Assembly: GCF_026127265.1 (NCBI RefSeq) | Contig: NZ_WWFG01000013.1 | Coordinates: forward strand, 1-64,000 | From: Nostoc sp. KVJ3 | GTDB taxonomy: Bacteria; Cyanobacteriota; Cyanobacteriia; Cyanobacteriales; Nostocaceae | Direction: 5' to 3' | Length of the DNA stretch: 64,000 nt | Shown here: piece after piece, positions 1-10,581 of the stretch | Layout: each line of letters opens with the position of its first letter | How positions within the stretch are numbered: the stretch's first letter is position 1 | The notes under the pieces: model-generated | Told to the model about the DNA's origin: nothing | Database searches by the model: none | Seen by the model: only the letters and a program-made list of their open reading frames with translations | Made by a program: the position numbers and the translations under genes

Positions 1-1415
1 GCTCACTTGAATTGTCTGAACAATTAGCGTTTGTTTCTTCTTTAATGGCAGAAAAGAAACTGGTTGATGTCAGGATAGAGAACGAACAGTTAATTATCAC
101 TCCTCTTACCAATGCTGTCCCAAAGGAGGTTGATGGATTTAGCAGAACAGTTCATAGTTTACTGCCAAGAATTAAGTTGACTGATTTGTTAGTAGAAGTT
201 GATTCTTGGACGCAATTTACGAAACATTTTACGCATTTACATTCAGGAGAACAAGTATCTGATAAAGTTGTTTTGTTAAGTGCCTTACTTGCTGATGGGA
301 TTAATTTAGGTTTAACGCGGATGGCGGACGCAACTCAAGGAATGTCCTTTGAGCGTTTAGCTTGGGTGGCAGATTGGTATATTCGTGATGAAACTTATTC
401 CAAAGCAATGGCTGAGGTGGTAAATTTCCATACACAAGTGCCTTTTGCTGCTTATTGGGGTGATGGAACAACATCTTCTTCTGATGGACAACGGTTTAAA
501 GCGGCTGGACATCGTAGTTTTAATGAAGAGATCAATGCCAAATATGGTAAAGATAGAAGCGTGATTTTTTACACGCATATTTCCGACCAGTATGCTCCGT
601 TTCACGTTAAGGTAATTAACGCCACGATTCGGGATGCAACTCACGTTTTGGATGGTTTGTTGTATCACGAGAGTGATTTACAGATTCAGGAGCATTATAC
701 GGATACAAGTGGCTATACCGAGCATGTCTTCGCAATGTGCCACCTGCTGGGATTTGATTTGCACCTCGAATGCGCGATTTACCTGATAAGAAATTGTATA
801 CTTTTGAACCTAGTTCTCCTGATTCGCCTTTGGCACCCCTCTTCGGTGACAAGATTAATGTGAAATTAATTCAGGAATCTTGGGATGAAATTCTACGCCT
901 TGCTAGTTCAATTCGGACGGGGACGGTGACTGCTTCTTTGATGTTAAGGAAATTAGCTTCTTATCCTCGGCAGAATCGTTTAGCTTTAGCTTTGCGGGAG
1001 TTGGGAAGAATTGAGCGGACTTTGTTTACTCTCTCCTGGTTGCAAAGTCCAGAATTGAGACGACGGGCTACGGCAGGACTAAATAAGGGTGAGGCAAAAC
1101 ATACCCTGAAAGAGCGTGTTTTTTAATCGGTTGGGGGAGCTGCGCGATCGCTCTTATGAAGACCAGTTTTATCGGGCCAGTGGGTTGAATTTGGTGATTG
1201 CTGCTATTGTTCTGTGGAATACGGTGTACTTAGAAAAAGCCGTGGATTATTTGCAGGAACAAGGGATGAATATTCCTGAAGAACATTTGCAACATTTATC
1301 ACCGTTGGGTTGGGAGCATATCAATCTCACTGGTGATTATGTCTGGAATTTGAAGCAGGCAACCAGTTTTGACCATCTGCGTCCTTTGCGAGTTAAAGAA
1401 AACAAGTATCGCTGA
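1..1415 (+). pseudogene. tnpA: Tn3-family transposase, 3' part (left copy, frameshifted)
   Basis: This encodes the C-terminal third of the Tn3-family transposase that is complete at 56463-59441. The catalytic DDE segment is present (WGDGTTSSSDG, then YTDTSGYTEHVF, then NKGEAKH), but it is split over three reading frames by small deletions near 750 and 1110. The breaks are absent from the right copy, so they are most likely sequencing errors at the contig end and not biological decay. The 5' end lies off the window. Confidence 0.88.
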
Positions 1416-1441
1416 AATGCTTATCTGATATAATTTTCAGC

Positions 1442-1479
1442 CTTAGCGTACAATTTTCCCGTTTTGGCACGGTGATGCC
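1442..1479. repeat. Tn3-family right terminal inverted repeat (left copy)
   Basis: These 38 bases are identical to 59468-59505 and are the reverse complement of 54777-54814. The next five bases (AACAG, 1480-1484) are the right copy of the target-site duplication. See the transposon entry at 54777. Confidence 0.85.
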
Positions 1480-1563
1480 AACAGGCGTAATTAGAGAGAA
1501 GCTGCCAACTACGCTTTTTATATAAAAGCTCCCAAGATTTATCCACTGCTATACAAGGGCGAA

Positions 1564-1803
1564 TTAACGAGAAGACTCATAAATTATGGCGACCGCAAAA
1601 AAACAGAAGATAAAGACTGCAATACGTAAAAGCCATTCCCATACACTTAGGTCTAGAAGCATCTGAACAATTGTGGAAGCTCCAAAAACTCTAGATATGA
1701 CCAATGCAATCGCAAAACCAAGCAGAGTCAGCAGAAAATATTTCAGACCCTTACAAGCCCAATCGAATAAGAGATTACGGTCATCATTTAGTTTAGTTTT
1801 CAT
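1564..1803 (-). CDS. Small two-TM membrane protein (left copy)
   Basis: This 79-aa ORF is identical to the one at 59592-59831. It has a short charged N-terminus (MKTKLNDDRN) followed by two hydrophobic segments of roughly 20 residues each. The start is supported by AAAGG seven bases upstream of the ATG. No family is recognised. Confidence 0.55.
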   Translation of the reverse strand: MKTKLNDDRNLLFDWACKGLKYFLLTLLGFAIALVISRVFGASTIVQMLLDLSVWEWLLRIAVFIFCFFAVAIIYESSR

Positions 1804-2072
1804 GGTTTTTACCTTTTTTCAGAGTGAAATTTAGAGAGAAATGCACCCTCGACTACAGCAACCGAGAGTAGTTGCAACACGCTAAAAGTTTGATACTGCG
1901 TTTATGTGTGCATCAAAACTGACAATTTTTCTGGACTACATATTTTCTCCGCTCACAGTAGAGGATGAACACCTCTAACAACTTGGAGCCGTGTAGTTTT
2001 GTTCAAGTAATTGCATCTTACGATTTTGTTCATAGATGTCAGACCCTCATTTTCTATGTAAATTCCAACAAC

Positions 2073-2106
2073 AAAGCTGGTCAGCGACATATCACTGACC
2101 AGCTTT
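2073..2106. terminator. Perfect 12-bp stem-loop (left copy)
   Basis: AAAGCTGGTCAG and its exact reverse complement are separated by a 10-base loop and followed by T then GTG. It lies between the small membrane gene and the next minus-strand gene. A rho-independent terminator usable in either direction is plausible because each outer arm is A- or T-rich, but the T tract is short. Confidence 0.5.
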
Positions 2107-2209
2107 TGTGATTAAGTTTCTAATCCTCCAGCTTGCTAATAAACTAAGTTTTTAATTATTCCAATTTAGTTCAAACAACTATTTTTTACACAAAAAGCAG
2201 ATGCAATAA

Positions 2210-2551
2210 CTAAACCGCTTTCTTTGACCCCGTACATATTCGGTAGGAAAGTCCAACTGTCCACAATGAATGTTCTTGTATCAGATATTCTAGATTAATA
2301 ACACCATATCCATGCCCCAAAGATAAAGCAGTGAGAGCCGCTTGCAGAAAAAGCGATGGACAATTAATCTCTTTATTCTCGACTAAATTCATCAAATCAA
2401 AAAGTGATATCGGAAGGGAATGCTCAAGCGCAAAATCTCCTAGTTGTTCTTTAGAAAAACTAAAGCTGCCTACATTCGGAACAAGCAAATCTAAATTATT
2501 TCCCTCTATAGTTCTTAACCTAAAAGCTAGCGGACAACCTGGCCTAGGCAT
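2210..2551 (-). pseudogene. Hypothetical protein (left copy, frameshifted)
   Basis: This is the same gene as 60238-60615. In this copy an extra C near 2264 and a missing base near 2280 change a short internal stretch, and a missing base near 2560 removes the natural start. The right copy is intact at 125 aa, so the damage is probably a sequence artefact. Confidence 0.6.
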
Positions 2552-2760
2552 ATTTTTAATTAATTCATAATCACCCCAGTGTCCATAAAGCCTTAGCCTC
2601 CTCTTGTGCGAGTGCGCTTGCGCCTGTGTTTGTCTACGTGTTGTTCTCAGTATTGCCTCAAATGATATAACAATGTCGGTTTATTCTGTCAAGCAATGTC
2701 GGTCTTAAGATTTTTACAGGTCGGTTTATGGTGGTACTATAATGGCTGTAAAGCTTTTTG

Positions 2761-5100
2761 ATGCAGACACTTATGGCAAAACCAACTTTACAAGCTTCTC
2801 CACAAGGAATCCAGCTTGTCAAGAAGCGTTAATCAAGCGAGGATTAACGCAAAAGATGCTAGCCGATAAGCTAGGAATTCATCGTTCAGTAATTAGTGCC
2901 TTGCTTAACGGCAAACCGATTTTATTGGAGAATTTTCTCCAGATTGGAGCAGACTTGGGTTTTGATCAAGACTGGGTACAAAATTACTATCTCCGAACCA
3001 ATGGTTAACCAAGACTTAACTGAGTCGAGTCATAAAGACGAGGCTGAGATAACATCTTTGGTGCAAAAAGTACGCAGTCAGGTAAGAGATATCATTCAAG
3101 AATGGTGCGGCACAATGCGCGTTCTGGATATGTCGCAACCGATAGGGATAAGTCAAATCTACACAGATGTCAATATTTTAGAGAAGCTGACTGCTCATAA
3201 CGTAAGACAATTAAAGAATTCCTCGCAGAATCTAATTTAGAAGATTTGGAAAGATTTGGATTAGGCAGGGTAACTGAAGAACGAGTTCTGGGCGAAAGTG
3301 CAGTCAAAAAATATAAAAAACTAATTGTTCTAGGGAAGCCAGGAGCTGGAAAAACAACTTTTATCAAGCATCTAGCTCTTCAGTGTAACCAGGAATATTC
3401 CTGCCCAATCTTGTTCCTATTTTTATTAATCTCAAGTATTTTTTCTGAATCTCCTAATTCTCCTTCTATATTAGAATACATGGGGCAATTATTTTCTGAG
3501 TGTGGAGTAAATGTAGAGCAAATTCAAGAACTATTTGTACGGAAATCAGTTTTGGTTTTACTAGATGGATTGGATGAAGTAAAAAATGAACATTACGAAC
3601 GAACTTTAAACGAAATTAGAAGTTTATCTAGAATATATTATGATAATTATTTTATTATTACCTGTAGAATAGCAGCTAAAGAATACTCTTATAATGTATT
3701 CGACAAGTTTACTGAGGTTGAAGTAGCAGATTTTAATGCTCAACAAATTGATAGATTCATCTCTCAATGGTTTGAAAATAAAAATTTTATTAAAGCAGAA
3801 GAGGTAGCTAAAGCATTAAAAAATAATTATCGTTTATCTCAATTAGCAGTTACACCTCTACTATTAACTTTAATATGTTTAGTTTTTGAAGAAAAATGTA
3901 ATTCTCCTAATAATCGTTCAGAGTTATATACAGAAGGTATTGAAATTCTTCTCAGTAAGTGGGATGCTAAACGAGGAATTCAACGAGAGCAAGTCTATCA
4001 ACAACTATCTCTTCAAAGGAAGAAAGATTTATTAAGTTATATTGCTTTTAAGACTTTCAAAGAGAAAGAGTTTTTCTTTTCTCAAAAAGAAGCAAAAAGT
4101 TATATCAAAGAATATATACAGAATCTACGCAGTAATGCTGATAGAGATAAAGAAGATATCCAACTAGATAGCGAAGCAGTTTTACACGTAATTGAGGCAC
4201 AGCATGGACTTTTAGTAGAACGAGCTAAAGGAGTTTATTCCTTTTCTCACCTCACTTTTCATGAATACTTTACTGCTCGTGAAATCAATATTAGAAAGCG
4301 ATCAGAGATAGAAGCTTTTCAAGAGTTAGTGAACAATTTGAGCGATAGCTACTGGCGAGAAGTATTTCTATTATCAGCAGAAATGGCTCAACCAGATGCT
4401 TCATTACTTTTCAAAATAATGAAAGAAAAAATTGATCAAATTCTAGACAATAATGAAAAACTACAAAATTTTCTTGGTTATGTACACAAAAAGTCATTTA
4501 ATTCATTATAATTCTGTGAAATCATCTGCTATACGAGCTTTTTATTTTGATATTGATTTTGATATAGATCAAGAGCGACGACTCAGTTTACTACTAGATA
4601 GTTCAGCTAATTATTTAGTTTGCGGAAGCTTTTTTGCTCGCGTTTTTCAAGATACTGATTTTGAAGAAGGTATTCATATTGCTGAAAAATACGATAAAAA
4701 TATAGCTCAAGGAGAACAAAAAATTATTGATGTATCCTCAGCTAATGAAGCTATGTATATTGCTGTCAAATATGCTCTTAAATCTAAGCAGTTAGACCAA
4801 AAAATAAGAAATGCTTTAGAAGAAATATACTATAAAGATACTCAGCCTGAGAATGAAGAACAGCTGAAGCGTTTAGCTGATGATTCTAGAAGTCTGGCTA
4901 AGGACAACCGTCAAATAGGAAGTCATCCTTGGCAATTTAATGATGACGAGACTAAATTGCTTAAGAAGTATTATGAAGCTAATCTACTCTTAGTAGAGTG
5001 TATGAATACTGATTGTGTTATTAATCCCAAAGTTCGTAAAGAAATTTTAGATACATTAATCTTACCTATTGATGATAAATCAGCCTTATCCTCTGAATAG
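2761..5100 (+). pseudogene. HTH-NACHT ATPase (left copy, frameshifted)
   Basis: This is the left copy of the intact gene at 60789-63128. Small indels (near 2820, 2975, 3200, 3390, 3430 and 4495) break it into four overlapping frames, although all domains are still visible at the DNA level: helix-turn-helix, P-loop GKPGAGKTTF, Walker B LVLLDGLDEV and the C-terminal helical region. Because the breaks are single-base and absent on the right, I treat them as contig-end errors. Confidence 0.85.
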
Positions 5101-5357
5101 ACTTATCATTGTATAAATTGATTAAATTATAACTTAATCGTCTATTTATACTAATTTCTAATAACTGGGTAAGTTCTTTATATAATTTGGTCAAATTAAT
5201 CAGATATTTGATATGAATAATATAATTTAGTAAAAAACCATGTTACCGCTAGGATTACTAGAGTTGACATAAGTTGATTGCCTAACTTTGATATAACTGA
5301 ATTGAAGTAAATTGGAATCATTTTTGCCTAATTGTCTATTTCCTTTTTCAACAAGGG

Positions 5358-5381
5358 TTTCAGGTATTTTTGTACCTGAAA
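5358..5381. terminator. Hairpin between NACHT and cupin genes
   Basis: TTTCAGGTA and TACCTGAAA form a perfect 9-bp stem with the T-rich loop TTTTTG, in the 322-base gap between the NACHT gene and the cupin gene (also at 63386-63409). There is no T-tail after the stem, so it could equally be an operator or mRNA 5' structure for the cupin gene 40 bases downstream. Nothing else is evident in the gap. Confidence 0.4.
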
Positions 5382-5422
5382 TGTCTCAAGTCCCAATAAT
5401 AAATACGTAAAGTAAATCGATC

Positions 5423-6133
5423 ATGAAACTTCAAATTTATCAACAGTTAACTCATGGTGATCTTTCTAAATTTAACGAACAAGCACCAGATAGTTTTATG
5501 GCTTGGAATGGAGAATCTATTCAACTTCCCGATACAGGAACTCATTTTGGCTTTGTTTACAGCGGTAATCCTGTTTTATATCGCAGTGCGGGTTTGCAGG
5601 ACTACAAACTTCACCCTGGTATGTACTTCAGTTTGCCTGGAGAAGGTTGGGTTGGTGGTAAAGATTCATCGGGTTTTTTGGTTACTTGTCCAGCTTTTAG
5701 AGGGGTATTTCTTATCGGAGGGGCAATTGAATCCATTGGTCGATTGGGTTACATCAATGGAGGTACAGATAATGTGCTAATTCCCCCAATTATGCAGGGA
5801 GATCCTTGCCTTAATGCTCTCTATTTCCCCCCAGGCGTAGATCAGACCGCTCATACTCATCCTAGCTATAGGCTAATCATTGTAGTCGAAGGCAGTGGGG
5901 AGTGTGAAACACCTGATGGTACTACTCCATTGCAGCCAGGTATTACTATTTTTATTCCTGCCAATAGCCTTCATAAGTTTCGGACAATGGAAGATAAATT
6001 AACTGTTATTTGTTTCCATCCTGACTCTGACACGGGATTTACTCATACTAATCACCCAATGCTTAAGCGTACAATAGTTTCGGGTATGAGTGCCTCAAAT
6101 CTGCCAGAAATTCAAACAAAAACTTTTATGTAA
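5423..6133 (+). CDS. Cupin-domain protein
   Basis: This is a 236-aa protein with a C-terminal cupin fold. The first cupin motif is visible around residues 141-163 (TAHTHPSYRLIIVVEGSGEC) with two histidines, and the second around 172-188 (LQPGITIFIPANSLHKF) with another histidine, so a metal-binding beta-barrel is likely. The N-terminal half is beta-rich and could be a degenerate second cupin (bicupin). Cupins bind small ligands or catalyse varied reactions, and the substrate is not predictable here. The ATG start is well placed; there is no strong Shine-Dalgarno sequence. The gene sits between the NACHT and NurA genes in the same direction, with gaps of 322 and 466 bases, so it is probably transcribed separately. 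The partial second copy starts at 63451. Confidence 0.75.
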   Translation: MKLQIYQQLTHGDLSKFNEQAPDSFMAWNGESIQLPDTGTHFGFVYSGNPVLYRSAGLQDYKLHPGMYFSLPGEGWVGGKDSSGFLVTCPAFRGVFLIGGAIESIGRLGYINGGTDNVLIPPIMQGDPCLNALYFPPGVDQTAHTHPSYRLIIVVEGSGECETPDGTTPLQPGITIFIPANSLHKFRTMEDKLTVICFHPDSDTGFTHTNHPMLKRTIVSGMSASNLPEIQTKTFM

Positions 6134-6599
6134 AGTTTATCCTCTGGATAAGCTTATTCCGCCCCATTACACGTATCACTAAAAAAGTGGAATCTCCGTC
6201 ATCATCAATCAAAAATTAAGAAACGCTTCTGGCTCAAAACCGTAGATGGCTGACCACAAGCGTTTTTGGTTGGTAATGGTGGGTGACTCTTTTGCTCAAC
6301 ATTGGCTTTTGACTCTGAAGTGACAAATTATCAAAAGCAGACAGGACAAGGGTTTCCAGACCATTTTGCAGAAAATTACTCAGATATCGGCTCAATACCA
6401 TACTGCCTCTTGGCTCAACGTGAAAGTTGTGCCAAGAGGCGCAACACCAAATTTATTCGATAGTGAAAATTGTATTGTATAAATCAAGTCAACTGATGCA
6501 ATGAAATGAATCTATAAAGTTGGCAATTTTAGACTAATAAGAGTAATGTTGAAAACATAGCATTTATTAAAACCATAGTATTTACTGAGCAAAAGCCAA
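6134..6599. other. Intergenic region with two hairpins
   Basis: There is no gene in this 466-base stretch. It contains a stem AAACGCTT/AAGCGTTT (6221-6228 with 6258-6265) followed by TT, plausible as the cupin terminator, and a perfect 10-bp stem GCCTCTTGGC/GCCAAGAGGC (6405-6414 with 6431-6440). The downstream part is AT-rich and probably carries the promoter of the NurA-HerA-Mre11-Rad50 operon, but I could not identify a convincing -35/-10 pair. Confidence 0.5.
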
Positions 6600-7628
6600 A
6601 TGTTAGAGGATAATTATGTAAGTAACTTTTGGCGATCGCATAACTTTCGTTTGGAACCGTGGGGAAATGACTACGAGCCGCCAATTCAAATCAGCGAAGA
6701 GCTTTCACTGTCTGAAAGTGATGTAAACCCGATAGTAGAAACTGATAATTGGGATTGTTTTGAGTCTTCTCAGGCGCGATCGCTACCTAATCACCTCATT
6801 TTTATCGACGGGCGTCGTCGGCTAGATGCTGCACTTGTCGGTGGCGATGGTAACACGATAACATACGGTGTTTTTGGAACAATTGCCGTGGGGGCTGTGG
6901 TAGTGGATCGGACTATTCCCAAAGCGAGTTGCATTGAAATTGATGTTCGTCGAGTTTTGGGTTTTGGTGGAGAGCAAGATGCAGTATCAACACCCATCCC
7001 TTGTCCTTTGGGAAGCAAAGCAGAATTACTCTACACGGCAATTAAAAGCAATCAACCGAATACTCCCGAAGCACGGGGTGCAATTGTCCAAAATGCCATG
7101 CTAGCAGCAGAGGAACAGCTAGTAAGCAAAGTAAATGTAAAAAATGCAGATACTTTGGTAATTCGGGATGGTGCATTGCGATATGAATCGCCAACATCTA
7201 CCTTGGGCTACATCAAGACAATGCACAAACAATACCTGTCTGAAAATTATGCTGCCCTCCTGTGGAAATTATTACCAGGACAGCGCACGCCTATTTTTCA
7301 TATTAAAGATAGATCCCAATACTCCTGGTATTTGAAATCGGGTGATTCTCAACATTCCGCGCAACAACTTGGCTACCACGATTTGCATGGCATCGTGCGG
7401 CTGGAATTATCTAGCAAAATTGATATAGAAACAGCTAAAGAAATAGCTAATCAAACTTGCTATTTAATTCCCTATTATGCTTCCCATCCATCACGAGATC
7501 CCCGCGCACCACAAAACCTTGCACCTGTTAGTGCTTTGGAACGGGAATTAGGCAGAAGAATGGGCAATGCAATACTAATTAAGCGCCGACTGCAATGCTT
7601 TCTGGCATCATTTGGAGGTAATAAATGA
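6600..7628 (+). CDS. nurA: NurA-family 5'-3' nuclease
   Basis: This 342-aa protein is the nuclease partner of the HerA translocase encoded immediately downstream. NurA motifs are visible: LIFIDGRRRLDA near residue 67 (first metal-binding aspartate), VIRDGALRY near residue 190 (second aspartate) and the typical C-terminal segment SRDPRAPQNLAPVSALE. In archaea NurA works with HerA, Mre11 and Rad50 to resect double-strand breaks; bacterial HerA-NurA pairs also occur in anti-phage systems. The stop codon overlaps the HerA start (ATGA), which implies translational coupling. The start is set by the first ATG; there is no clear Shine-Dalgarno sequence. Confidence 0.85.
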   Translation: MLEDNYVSNFWRSHNFRLEPWGNDYEPPIQISEELSLSESDVNPIVETDNWDCFESSQARSLPNHLIFIDGRRRLDAALVGGDGNTITYGVFGTIAVGAVVVDRTIPKASCIEIDVRRVLGFGGEQDAVSTPIPCPLGSKAELLYTAIKSNQPNTPEARGAIVQNAMLAAEEQLVSKVNVKNADTLVIRDGALRYESPTSTLGYIKTMHKQYLSENYAALLWKLLPGQRTPIFHIKDRSQYSWYLKSGDSQHSAQQLGYHDLHGIVRLELSSKIDIETAKEIANQTCYLIPYYASHPSRDPRAPQNLAPVSALERELGRRMGNAILIKRRLQCFLASFGGNK

Positions 7629-9391
7629 CATCTTCTGAACCAATTGGTTATGTATTAGGTACTAAAGAAGCTACCCCTTTGGAATTTTGGATAGCAGTGG
7701 ATGCCAAAAAAGTTTTACGGCTAGATGATGTTGTAGAAGTGCAAACTCAACGTCCAGACGGTGGGGGAATTGTGCGTTTTTACGGTGTGGTGGATTATGT
7801 TCGTACTCAATACGAAGGAGCGCAATTTGATACTGACACTTTCTTAGTTGCTAAAGAAGGTATTTTACCAATAAATATTTCTTACACTGCTCACGTTCAA
7901 GTCACAAGAATTGAGCCAGAAGAATATTTACCCCCACAACCAGGCGATCCAGTTCACCTCGCTGTCGGTAAGCAGTTGGCATCAGCTTTGTATTTTGACA
8001 GCATGGATACCCCAATTCCATCTGGTATTATGAATAACGGCAATGCCGCATATTTTAACTACTCATTTATCAATGGTGAGAAAGGCGCTCATGTAAATAT
8101 CTCTGGGGTTTCGGGAGTTGCTACTAAAACATCCTATGCTTTGTTTTTGCTATATTCTATTTTCAATTCTCCGGTTTTAGGTTCTTATAAAGCTAATACT
8201 AAAGCGCTAATTTTCAATGTTAAAGGTGAGGATTTATTCTTTTTAGATAAACTCAATCAAAGTTATGGCAATTTAGAAAACCAAAAGGATAAAAATAAAT
8301 ATGAATTGATGAACTTGCCAGTACAACCTTTTAAAAGTGCAAGTTTTCGGGCTACGCCAAAAAGAGATTCACTGACGATTGATTCTGATTTAGAACAGCG
8401 TTCTGAGGGGATATCAGTTTATTTGTGGAGTATTCGGGAATTGTGCCGCGATCGCCTGTTTCGCTTTTTATTCACTGGTGAGGATTTAGACCGAGGAAAT
8501 TTATCCTACTTAGTGACGACAGTAGAAGAAAGATTAGCACGGCTAGCAGAGGAAAATGACCAGAGCGATCGCCAGAGTCGGCGCAAACCGCAAGCTTATT
8601 TACAAGTAGAAGCGTTTGGGGAAGAAGGCAAAACACAAATTAAAACCTTTAGAGATTTAATTGACTTTTTAGAAGACAAACTTCTCAATGATGAAGATAG
8701 AGAAGAAAACAGGCGTTGGTTAGGGCGAAATGTTCCAGCTACGGCTGAAGCAATGATTCGGCGTTTGTATGGTATCAGTAGTGAAGTTAACCATTTAATT
8801 CGCGGGGATTTATCACCAGATGAAGTTGCTAAATACCAACTCGACCCAATAGCTTCAGATGCTCAACTAACTGTAACTGATATCCACAAACTCAGTGCCC
8901 GCGCTCAAAAATTTGTTGTGGGTGTTTTACTACAAAAGCTATTTTTTCAAAAAGAAAAACAGGGAAGAGAACCCGTTGTTTTTATCGTTCTGGATGAGTT
9001 GAACAAATATGCACCCCGTGATGGACGTAGCCCGATTAAAGATTTGCTGGTAGACATTGCAGAACGGGGGCGATCGCTAGGAATTATTTTAATTGGCGCA
9101 CAGCAAACCGCCTCAGAAGTCGAACGGCGCGTTGTTGGACAAGCAGCTATCCGTGTTGTGGGTAGGTTAGATTCAGCCGAAGCAGAACGTCCAGAATACA
9201 ATTTTTTGACAGGTTCGTGTCGCAAACGAGCTTTGTTTCTTAAATCAGGCACGATGTTTGTGCATCAGCCAGAAGTCCCCGCACCAATTTTAGTTAACTT
9301 CCCCTTCCCCGCCTACGCCACTCGCAAAGAAGAAGTATTTTTTAGCCAAGCAGAAATTACCAGCATCGAAGCTGATATTGACCGTTTTTAG
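7625..9391 (+). CDS. herA: HerA-like hexameric DNA translocase ATPase
   Basis: This is a 588-aa FtsK/HerA-class ATPase. The N-terminal 130 residues are a beta-rich HAS-barrel-like region. The Walker A is non-canonical, GVSGVATKTS near residue 160, and Walker B is VFIVLDELNKYAPRDG near residues 452-467. A C-terminal stretch (VGRLDSAEAERPEY, then LKSGTMFVHQPEVPAPILVNFPFPA) is typical of the family. It probably forms a hexameric ring that feeds DNA to NurA. The ATGA overlap with nurA and the SbcD ribosome site embedded in its 3' end (TAGGAGGA) show a tight four-gene operon. The unusual P-loop with alanine before TKTS is worth checking, but the fold assignment is solid. Confidence 0.85.
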   Translation: MTSSEPIGYVLGTKEATPLEFWIAVDAKKVLRLDDVVEVQTQRPDGGGIVRFYGVVDYVRTQYEGAQFDTDTFLVAKEGILPINISYTAHVQVTRIEPEEYLPPQPGDPVHLAVGKQLASALYFDSMDTPIPSGIMNNGNAAYFNYSFINGEKGAHVNISGVSGVATKTSYALFLLYSIFNSPVLGSYKANTKALIFNVKGEDLFFLDKLNQSYGNLENQKDKNKYELMNLPVQPFKSASFRATPKRDSLTIDSDLEQRSEGISVYLWSIRELCRDRLFRFLFTGEDLDRGNLSYLVTTVEERLARLAEENDQSDRQSRRKPQAYLQVEAFGEEGKTQIKTFRDLIDFLEDKLLNDEDREENRRWLGRNVPATAEAMIRRLYGISSEVNHLIRGDLSPDEVAKYQLDPIASDAQLTVTDIHKLSARAQKFVVGVLLQKLFFQKEKQGREPVVFIVLDELNKYAPRDGRSPIKDLLVDIAERGRSLGIILIGAQQTASEVERRVVGQAAIRVVGRLDSAEAERPEYNFLTGSCRKRALFLKSGTMFVHQPEVPAPILVNFPFPAYATRKEEVFFSQAEITSIEADIDRF

Positions 9392-9399
9392 GAGGAATT

Positions 9400-10581
9400 G
9401 TGCGTTTAATTCATACATCTGACTGGCATTTGGGGCGTCACCTCAAAGGCAAGGATCGTACCCCAGAAATTGAATTTACTCTGAATGAACTTTTACGACA
9501 AGCCAAAGAATTAGAAGTTGATGCCGTCTTAATCGCAGGCGATATTTTTGAAACTCCTAATCCTGCATCTGATGCTGAACGAGTTGCGTATCAGTTTTTT
9601 GAGGGGTTGCGAAATGCCAAAATTCCGGCAATAGCGATCGCAGGTAATCATGATTCTGCTTCCCGCTTTGATGGAATAGCTAATCTCTTGTCTTTAGCTG
9701 GCGTGCAGATTTTAGGGAAACCTCGTCGCGTCAACCAAGGAGGTTTAATTAGCATAGAAACGCCTAACGGCAAACTGCGTGTAGCTGCTATGCCTTTTGC
9801 TTCAGAACGACGACTATTGACAGTTGAAAATCTGTGGACAATGGACGAGTTACAGCAAATAAACCACTACAGAGAAAGGGTAGGCTATTTGCTCAACAAC
9901 TTAGCCACTGGTTTTCAAGATGATAGTGTGAATATCCTCATGGCTCACCTCACTGTTGATGGTGCTAAATTAGCCAATTCCGAAGCCCGTCATCACACCA
10001 AAGAAAGCTATGCCTTGGCTGGACAAAGCCTACCTGCTGAAGCTCAGTATATTGCTCTCGGACACATCCATAAACCCCAACAAATTCCCGTTGCGGCTCC
10101 TACTTATTATTCCGGTTCTTTGATTCAAGTGGACTTTGGCGAAGCTGAGGAAGAAAAAGGATTTTATCTCATTGATGTTGAACCAGGTTCTCCTGCAAAA
10201 AAACCGGAGTTTATATCTATCCCCTGTCAAAAACCTTTGCAGATACTCGAATGTGAATTGAGTGATTACGAAGAAAAGCTAGAACCTCTCCGTGATTATT
10301 CTGGTTATTTGAAGGTAATTATCAACTTGCAAACACCTCAAATAGGATTAGCTGACAAAATTCGCAAAATTTGTAGTGATCAAGTGCTGCAAATTGAGCC
10401 ACGTTATCCAGAAGCGGAATCAAGGCGGGAAAAATCTGTAAAACAAGAAGAGTTTGATCCAGTGGAAGAATTTAAGCGCTACTTCCAAGAGGAATTAAAC
10501 ACAACACCTGCTCCCGCCGTTTTAGCAAAGTTTAAAGAACTATATCAAGAAATCAAGGAAACCCAAGATGCGACCACTTGA
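9400..10581 (+). CDS. sbcD: Mre11/SbcD-type nuclease subunit
   Basis: This is a 393-aa calcineurin-like phosphoesterase of the SbcD/Mre11 family. The metal-binding motifs are all present: TSDWHLGRH (5-14), AGDIFETPN (near 47), AGNHDSASRF (near 82), MAHLTVDG and GHIHKPQ (near 220). With the adjacent SbcC it forms an ATP-dependent nuclease that opens hairpins and protein-blocked DNA ends. The start is GTG, chosen because AGGAGGAA lies directly upstream, overlapping the HerA stop. It overlaps sbcC by 14 bases. Finding it behind nurA-herA mirrors the archaeal arrangement and is unusual for cyanobacterial chromosomes, where sbcCD usually stands without herA-nurA. Confidence 0.93.
   Translation: MRLIHTSDWHLGRHLKGKDRTPEIEFTLNELLRQAKELEVDAVLIAGDIFETPNPASDAERVAYQFFEGLRNAKIPAIAIAGNHDSASRFDGIANLLSLAGVQILGKPRRVNQGGLISIETPNGKLRVAAMPFASERRLLTVENLWTMDELQQINHYRERVGYLLNNLATGFQDDSVNILMAHLTVDGAKLANSEARHHTKESYALAGQSLPAEAQYIALGHIHKPQQIPVAAPTYYSGSLIQVDFGEAEEEKGFYLIDVEPGSPAKKPEFISIPCQKPLQILECELSDYEEKLEPLRDYSGYLKVIINLQTPQIGLADKIRKICSDQVLQIEPRYPEAESRREKSVKQEEFDPVEEFKRYFQEELNTTPAPAVLAKFKELYQEIKETQDATT

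Larger units (their letters stand above)
1..5973. repeat. Terminal redundancy, left copy (contig overlap)
   Basis: This segment matches 58024-64000 over its whole length. The differences I compared were single-base insertions or deletions, often in short homopolymers; I found no substitution. The offset drifts from 58023 at base 1 to 58028 near base 5100. The left copy carries several frameshifts (near 750, 1110, 2270, 2820, 2975, 3200, 3390, 3430 and 4495) in genes that are intact on the right. The simplest reading is an uncorrected overlap at the ends of a circular contig, so the unit is about 58.02 kb. A true tandem duplication is the alternative. Confidence 0.9.

Noticed and set aside
2761..5100. 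NACHT gene decayed into a pseudogene after duplication
   Set aside because: All breaks are single-base indels, and the other copy at the opposite contig end is intact; I found no substitution between the copies, which is not how duplicates decay.
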